Shown in pieces: positions 61,087 through 64,000 of a stretch of 64,000 nt of DNA (positions within the stretch are counted from its first letter, which is position 1; every line of letters starts with the position of its first letter). Below the pieces are notes generated by a model. That model was given only the letters and a program-made list of their open reading frames with translations. It searched no databases and had not been told where the DNA came from. Location of the stretch: the NCBI GenBank assembly GCA_028871195.1, contig JAGWNT010000001.1, forward strand, positions 1-64,000, written 5' to 3'. The stretch is from REEB85 sp018971455 (GTDB lineage Bacteria > Pseudomonadota > Alphaproteobacteria > Acetobacterales > Acetobacteraceae). The position numbers and the translations under genes were made by a program.

Positions 61087-62061
61087 CTAGTCTCGCGTCG
61101 CGTCGAGCAGGCCGCGAATGTAGCCGTAGCAGAACGCGAACGCGCTGCCCTGCGGGTCGCGCCCATCGGTGTGCGGCACATGATCGGGCATCAGCATGTA
61201 CGGATAGCCGGTCTCCTGATAGGCGCGCAGGGCGCGCACCATGTCCACGTCGCCCTCATCGGGAAACGTCTCCATGAAGCTCAGGCGGCGTCCGCGAATA
61301 TTGCGGAAATGCACATTGAATATCTTGCCCCGCGCGCCGAACCAGCGGATCACGTCGAAGATGTCGCGCGCCGGGTCGTCCAGCATTTCGCACACCGTTC
61401 CCTGGCAGAAATTCAGCCCATGAAACGGGCTTTCGTGCATCTGCACGAAGCGTTGCAGCCCCTCCACGGTGCCAAGCACGCGCGTCACGCCACGATAGCC
61501 CGGCGGCGTGTAGGGGTCGTGCGGGTGACAGGCCAGGCGCACCCGGCACGCGGTCGCCACCGGCACCACGCGGGCCAGGAAATATTCGATCCTCTCCCAG
61601 TTCTCCGCCTCGCCCACCACGCCGGCCCGGCCGGGCAGGGCGGCCTGGTCGGCCAGCTCCCAGCGGAACGCGGCATTGCGTGAGCCGCCCCGCCCGGGCT
61701 CGGCCGGCGTGCGCGGAATGCCGATGATGTTGAGGTTGTATTTGGCGGCCGGAATGCCGGCGGCGGCCAAGCGCTCGATCAGCGCGCAGATGGAATCGAT
61801 CTCACGGTCCCGCTCCGGACTCTGCCCGAGCAGGATATGCGGGCTGTCCTGCTTCTCGATCGGCCGCGAAGACAACGGCAGCTGCACCATGTCGAGCGAC
61901 AATCCGAAGGATTCGACATGCGCGCGGTGACGCGCGAGAATCTCGGCGCTCCAGTGGTGCGGGTTGCCCGGCGGGTCGGCGCACAGATGCGTCACCCCGA
62001 GCTGCGCGCACATCCGGTAATCCGCATCGTCGCGCATCTGAACCTGTGTGCCGAGCAGCAT
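61087..62061 (-). CDS. Mannonate dehydratase-like TIM-barrel protein
   Basis: A 324-residue protein of the xylose-isomerase-like/UxuA class. RLACHPHDPYTPP near residue 190, NFCQGTVCEM near 236 and VHFRNIRG near 270 match metal-site regions of mannonate dehydratases, and the C-terminal MLMPDHVPHTDGRD is typical of UxuA. The true UxuA is nearer 390 residues, so the substrate may be another aldonate. ATG 62061 is used; the operator at 62112 lies 51 bases upstream. Confidence 0.8.
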   Translation of the reverse strand: MLLGTQVQMRDDADYRMCAQLGVTHLCADPPGNPHHWSAEILARHRAHVESFGLSLDMVQLPLSSRPIEKQDSPHILLGQSPERDREIDSICALIERLAAAGIPAAKYNLNIIGIPRTPAEPGRGGSRNAAFRWELADQAALPGRAGVVGEAENWERIEYFLARVVPVATACRVRLACHPHDPYTPPGYRGVTRVLGTVEGLQRFVQMHESPFHGLNFCQGTVCEMLDDPARDIFDVIRWFGARGKIFNVHFRNIRGRRLSFMETFPDEGDVDMVRALRAYQETGYPYMLMPDHVPHTDGRDPQGSAFAFCYGYIRGLLDATRD

Positions 62062-62111
62062 GCAAGCCTCCCTCTCATCGGCCGGCGGGTTGACCCGTCC
62101 CGGTTGCCTTG

Positions 62112-62131
62112 CCATCATGTTGTATGATGAC
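62112..62131. promoter_or_regulatory. Probable GntR-family operator, copy 2
   Basis: CCATCATGTTGTATGATGAC contains a perfect 6-bp dyad, CATCAT-GTTGT-ATGATG, between the divergent mannonate-dehydratase-like and enolase-superfamily genes. It is 17/20 identical to the site at 60143. Confidence 0.72.
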
Positions 62132-62218
62132 TGGCGGTGCAATCAAGCCGCCGGTGTCGGGCGAGCCTCGAGGTTCGGGAAACTCGCCATATGCGGCGCC
62201 GGAGCGGGGAAGCGAGAC

Positions 62219-63364
62219 ATGAAGATCGTCGATATCAAGGTGCGCAACTTCCTGACCACCTCCCGCCAGGTCAAGGACAGCGACGGCCATTCCCATCCCG
62301 GCGAGCGGCACAAGGTGCGCCAGTCCCTGCTCAGCATCGTCGCCGATGACGGCAGCGAGGGGCATTGCTTCGCGCCCCCCGAGGTGGTCCGCCCGCACCT
62401 TATCAACGGCTTCGTGCGCACCGTGCTGATCGGCGAGGATCCGCTGGCCCGTGAGCGTCTCTGGCAGGGGCTCGCCCATTGGCAGCGCGGCAGCACCGAC
62501 CAGCTCACCGACCGGACCCTCGCCGCGGTCGAGCTCGCGCTGTGGGACCTTGCCGGCCGCCGCTTCGGCATGCCGGTCTATCAGATGATCGGCTCCTATC
62601 GCGACCGTGTGCTCGCCTATGGCAGCACCATGTGCGGCGACGAGATGGCCGGCGGCCTCGCAACCCCGGAGGATTATGCCCGCTATGCCGAATGGCTGGT
62701 CGCCCGCGGCTACAAGGCGATCAAGCTGCACACCTGGATGAAGCCCGTCTCCTTCGCGCCCGATCCCCGCATGGACGTGAAGGCCTGTGCGGCGGTGCGC
62801 GAGGCGGTGGGCGCGGACTTCCCGCTCATGCTCGACGCCTATCACGGCTACAGCCGCACCGACGCGCTGTGGCTCGGCCGGGAAATCGAGAAGCTCGGCT
62901 ATGCCTGGTACGAGGAGCCGATGGACGAGTTCTCGATGAGCTCCTACGCCTGGCTCGCCGCCAATCTCGACATTCCGGTGATCGGCCCCGAATCCGCGCA
63001 CGGCAAGTTCCATGTCCGCGCCGAATGGGTGAAGGCCGGCGCCTGCGACATCCTACGCACCGGCGTGTATGATGTCGGCGGCATAGGGCCCAGCCTCAAG
63101 ATCATCCATCTCGCCGAATCCTTCGGCATGAACTGCGAGGTTCACGGCGGCGGCGCCGGCAACCTCACGCTGTGCGCGGTGCAGAAGAACGGCCGCTGGT
63201 ACGAGCGCGGCCTGCTGCATCCCTTCCTCGATTACGACCAGGTGCCCGACCACCTCAACAGCATCCCGGACCCGATGGACGAGGACGGCTACGTCCACCT
63301 CTCCACCGCCCCCGGCCTCGGCGAGGACATCAATTTCGACTACATCAACGCCAATCTGGTCTGA
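62219..63364 (+). CDS. Enolase-superfamily (mandelate racemase/muconate lactonizing) sugar-acid dehydratase
   Basis: A 381-residue enzyme. Catalytic lysines are in YKAIKLHTW near residue 165; metal ligands follow in MLDAYHGY (Asp near 204), YEEPMDE (Glu near 230) and GPESAHG (Glu near 256). The late MNCEVHGGG His fits the dehydratase subgroups. Such enzymes abstract a proton next to a carboxylate and usually dehydrate aldonates. It is controlled from the same region as the mannonate-dehydratase-like gene. ATG 62219 follows GGAGCGGGGAAGCGAG. Confidence 0.88.
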   Translation: MKIVDIKVRNFLTTSRQVKDSDGHSHPGERHKVRQSLLSIVADDGSEGHCFAPPEVVRPHLINGFVRTVLIGEDPLARERLWQGLAHWQRGSTDQLTDRTLAAVELALWDLAGRRFGMPVYQMIGSYRDRVLAYGSTMCGDEMAGGLATPEDYARYAEWLVARGYKAIKLHTWMKPVSFAPDPRMDVKACAAVREAVGADFPLMLDAYHGYSRTDALWLGREIEKLGYAWYEEPMDEFSMSSYAWLAANLDIPVIGPESAHGKFHVRAEWVKAGACDILRTGVYDVGGIGPSLKIIHLAESFGMNCEVHGGGAGNLTLCAVQKNGRWYERGLLHPFLDYDQVPDHLNSIPDPMDEDGYVHLSTAPGLGEDINFDYINANLV

Positions 63365-63371
63365 TCCGCCA

Positions 63372-64000
63372 ATGGCCGAACTGGGCGAGCGCCTGCTCTA
63401 CCTCTCCTGCGCCGCCGCGCGCCGCATCATGGTCTTTGCCCAGGACCGCGCGAGCGGCGAGCTGCACGCGAGGCCCGGAATCACCGTGCCCGGAACCGGC
63501 GCGCCGGCCCTCAGCATGCCGCTCGCCCGCCATCCGCAGGGCCTTGTGCTCTACGCGGCCGAGCGCACCGAGCCGTACGCCGTCTCGAGCTTCGCGATCG
63601 ATCCGGCGACCGCCACGCTGCGCCCGCTCGCCCTCGCCCCGCTGCCGGCGGCGATGGCCTATCTCGCCACCGACCGTGCCGGCCGCTTCCTGCTTGCCGC
63701 CTCCTACCCGCACTCGCTGGTCAGCGTGTCGGCGATCGGCGCCGATGGCGGCGTGTTGGCCCCGCCGGCGCAGGTGATCGCCACCCCCGCGCGCGCCCAC
63801 TGCATCCTGGCCGATCCGCAGAATCGTTTCGTCCATGCCACGAGCCTCGGCGGTGACTGCCTGCTCACCTGGCCGCTCGGCCCGCACGGGCTGGTGGAAA
63901 GCGCGTTGCGCGTCACCCCGCAGCGGCCCGGCGCCGGCCCCCGCCACCTGGCCTTCGGCGAACAGGGCCGGCTGGTCTTCCTGCTCAACGAGCTCGATGC
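63372..64000 (+). CDS. Lactonase family beta-propeller protein (5' part)
   Basis: The frame opens at ATG 63372, 7 bases after the dehydratase stop, and runs off the window; 209 residues are visible. They show repeating propeller blades (LYAAERTEPYAVSSFAIDPA, then FLLAASYPHSLVSVSAIGADG) and the PGAGPRHLAF segment characteristic of 7-bladed 6-phosphogluconolactonase-type enzymes. It probably opens an aldonolactone to the acid that the dehydratase uses, which fits a sugar-oxidation pathway. Confidence 0.85.
   Translation, partial: MAELGERLLYLSCAAARRIMVFAQDRASGELHARPGITVPGTGAPALSMPLARHPQGLVLYAAERTEPYAVSSFAIDPATATLRPLALAPLPAAMAYLATDRAGRFLLAASYPHSLVSVSAIGADGGVLAPPAQVIATPARAHCILADPQNRFVHATSLGGDCLLTWPLGPHGLVESALRVTPQRPGAGPRHLAFGEQGRLVFLLNELD

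Overview
This window is GC-rich, densely packed chromosomal DNA of an alphaproteobacterium. The gene content (adenosylcobalamin-dependent ribonucleotide reductase, GluQRS, a ComM/RadC pair, many Fe-type and Dpp-type importers, an MlrC-like peptidase, a PEP-CTERM protein) and the protein style suggest Acetobacteraceae or a close relative; this is an inference from style, not a database result. I see no rRNA, tRNA, CRISPR array, insertion sequence or prophage. Both ends cut genes: a periplasmic binding protein at the left and a lactonase at the right.

Layout. 0-5.3 kb: Fe-type ABC importer genes followed by a DapA-family lyase/aldolase and a D-2-hydroxyacid dehydrogenase. 5.3-15.8 kb: a block bounded by FNR/FixK-type palindromes (TTGAN-N4-NTCAA), with nrdJ on the + strand and a long convergent minus-strand operon (2-oxoacid dehydrogenase E1a, E1b, E2; Glu/Leu dehydrogenase; cytochrome c; M50 protease with CBS domains; ornithine-type decarboxylase; cyclic-2,3-DPG synthetase-like GTPase), most of them translationally coupled. 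This looks like a low-oxygen regulon. 15.8-32.8 kb: YidB-like protein, chemoreceptor, PrpF-like isomerase coupled to an acetylpolyamine-hydrolase-like deacetylase, RadC, ComM, phospholipase D, YraN, YegD, a DppBCDF-like importer without a binding protein, and an AI-2E-family membrane protein.

33.2-35.3 kb holds the most unusual locus: a small protein carrying five 9-residue Lys/Glu repeats, a 240-residue protein resembling the front half of a peptide-modifying ATP-grasp enzyme, and a full ATP-grasp enzyme, apparently one operon. I propose it as a candidate undescribed ribosomal-peptide (graspetide-like) or peptide-ligase system. 35.4-42.3 kb: hydroxypyruvate isomerase and tartronate semialdehyde reductase, an XRE regulator behind a perfect 13-bp inverted repeat, GluQRS, an esterase, an HNH nuclease and an M81 peptidase.

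42.3-49.8 kb: a minus-strand acyl-CoA degradation operon (acyl-CoA synthetase, CoA transferase A/B, two acyl-CoA dehydrogenases, enoyl-CoA hydratase, MetE-like protein). 50-54.3 kb: PEP-CTERM protein, lytic transglycosylase lipoprotein, glycine-zipper lipoprotein and a Wzm/Wzt-like exporter. 54.3-64 kb: a complete peptide/oligosaccharide-type importer, a divergent FadR-type GntR regulator, a mannonate-dehydratase-like enzyme, an enolase-superfamily dehydratase and a lactonase. Two nearly identical 20-bp operators (60143, 62112) tie this last cluster together as a probable sugar-acid regulon. Three copies of a dispersed GAGCACG...CCGACCTGATG palindrome lie at gene ends.
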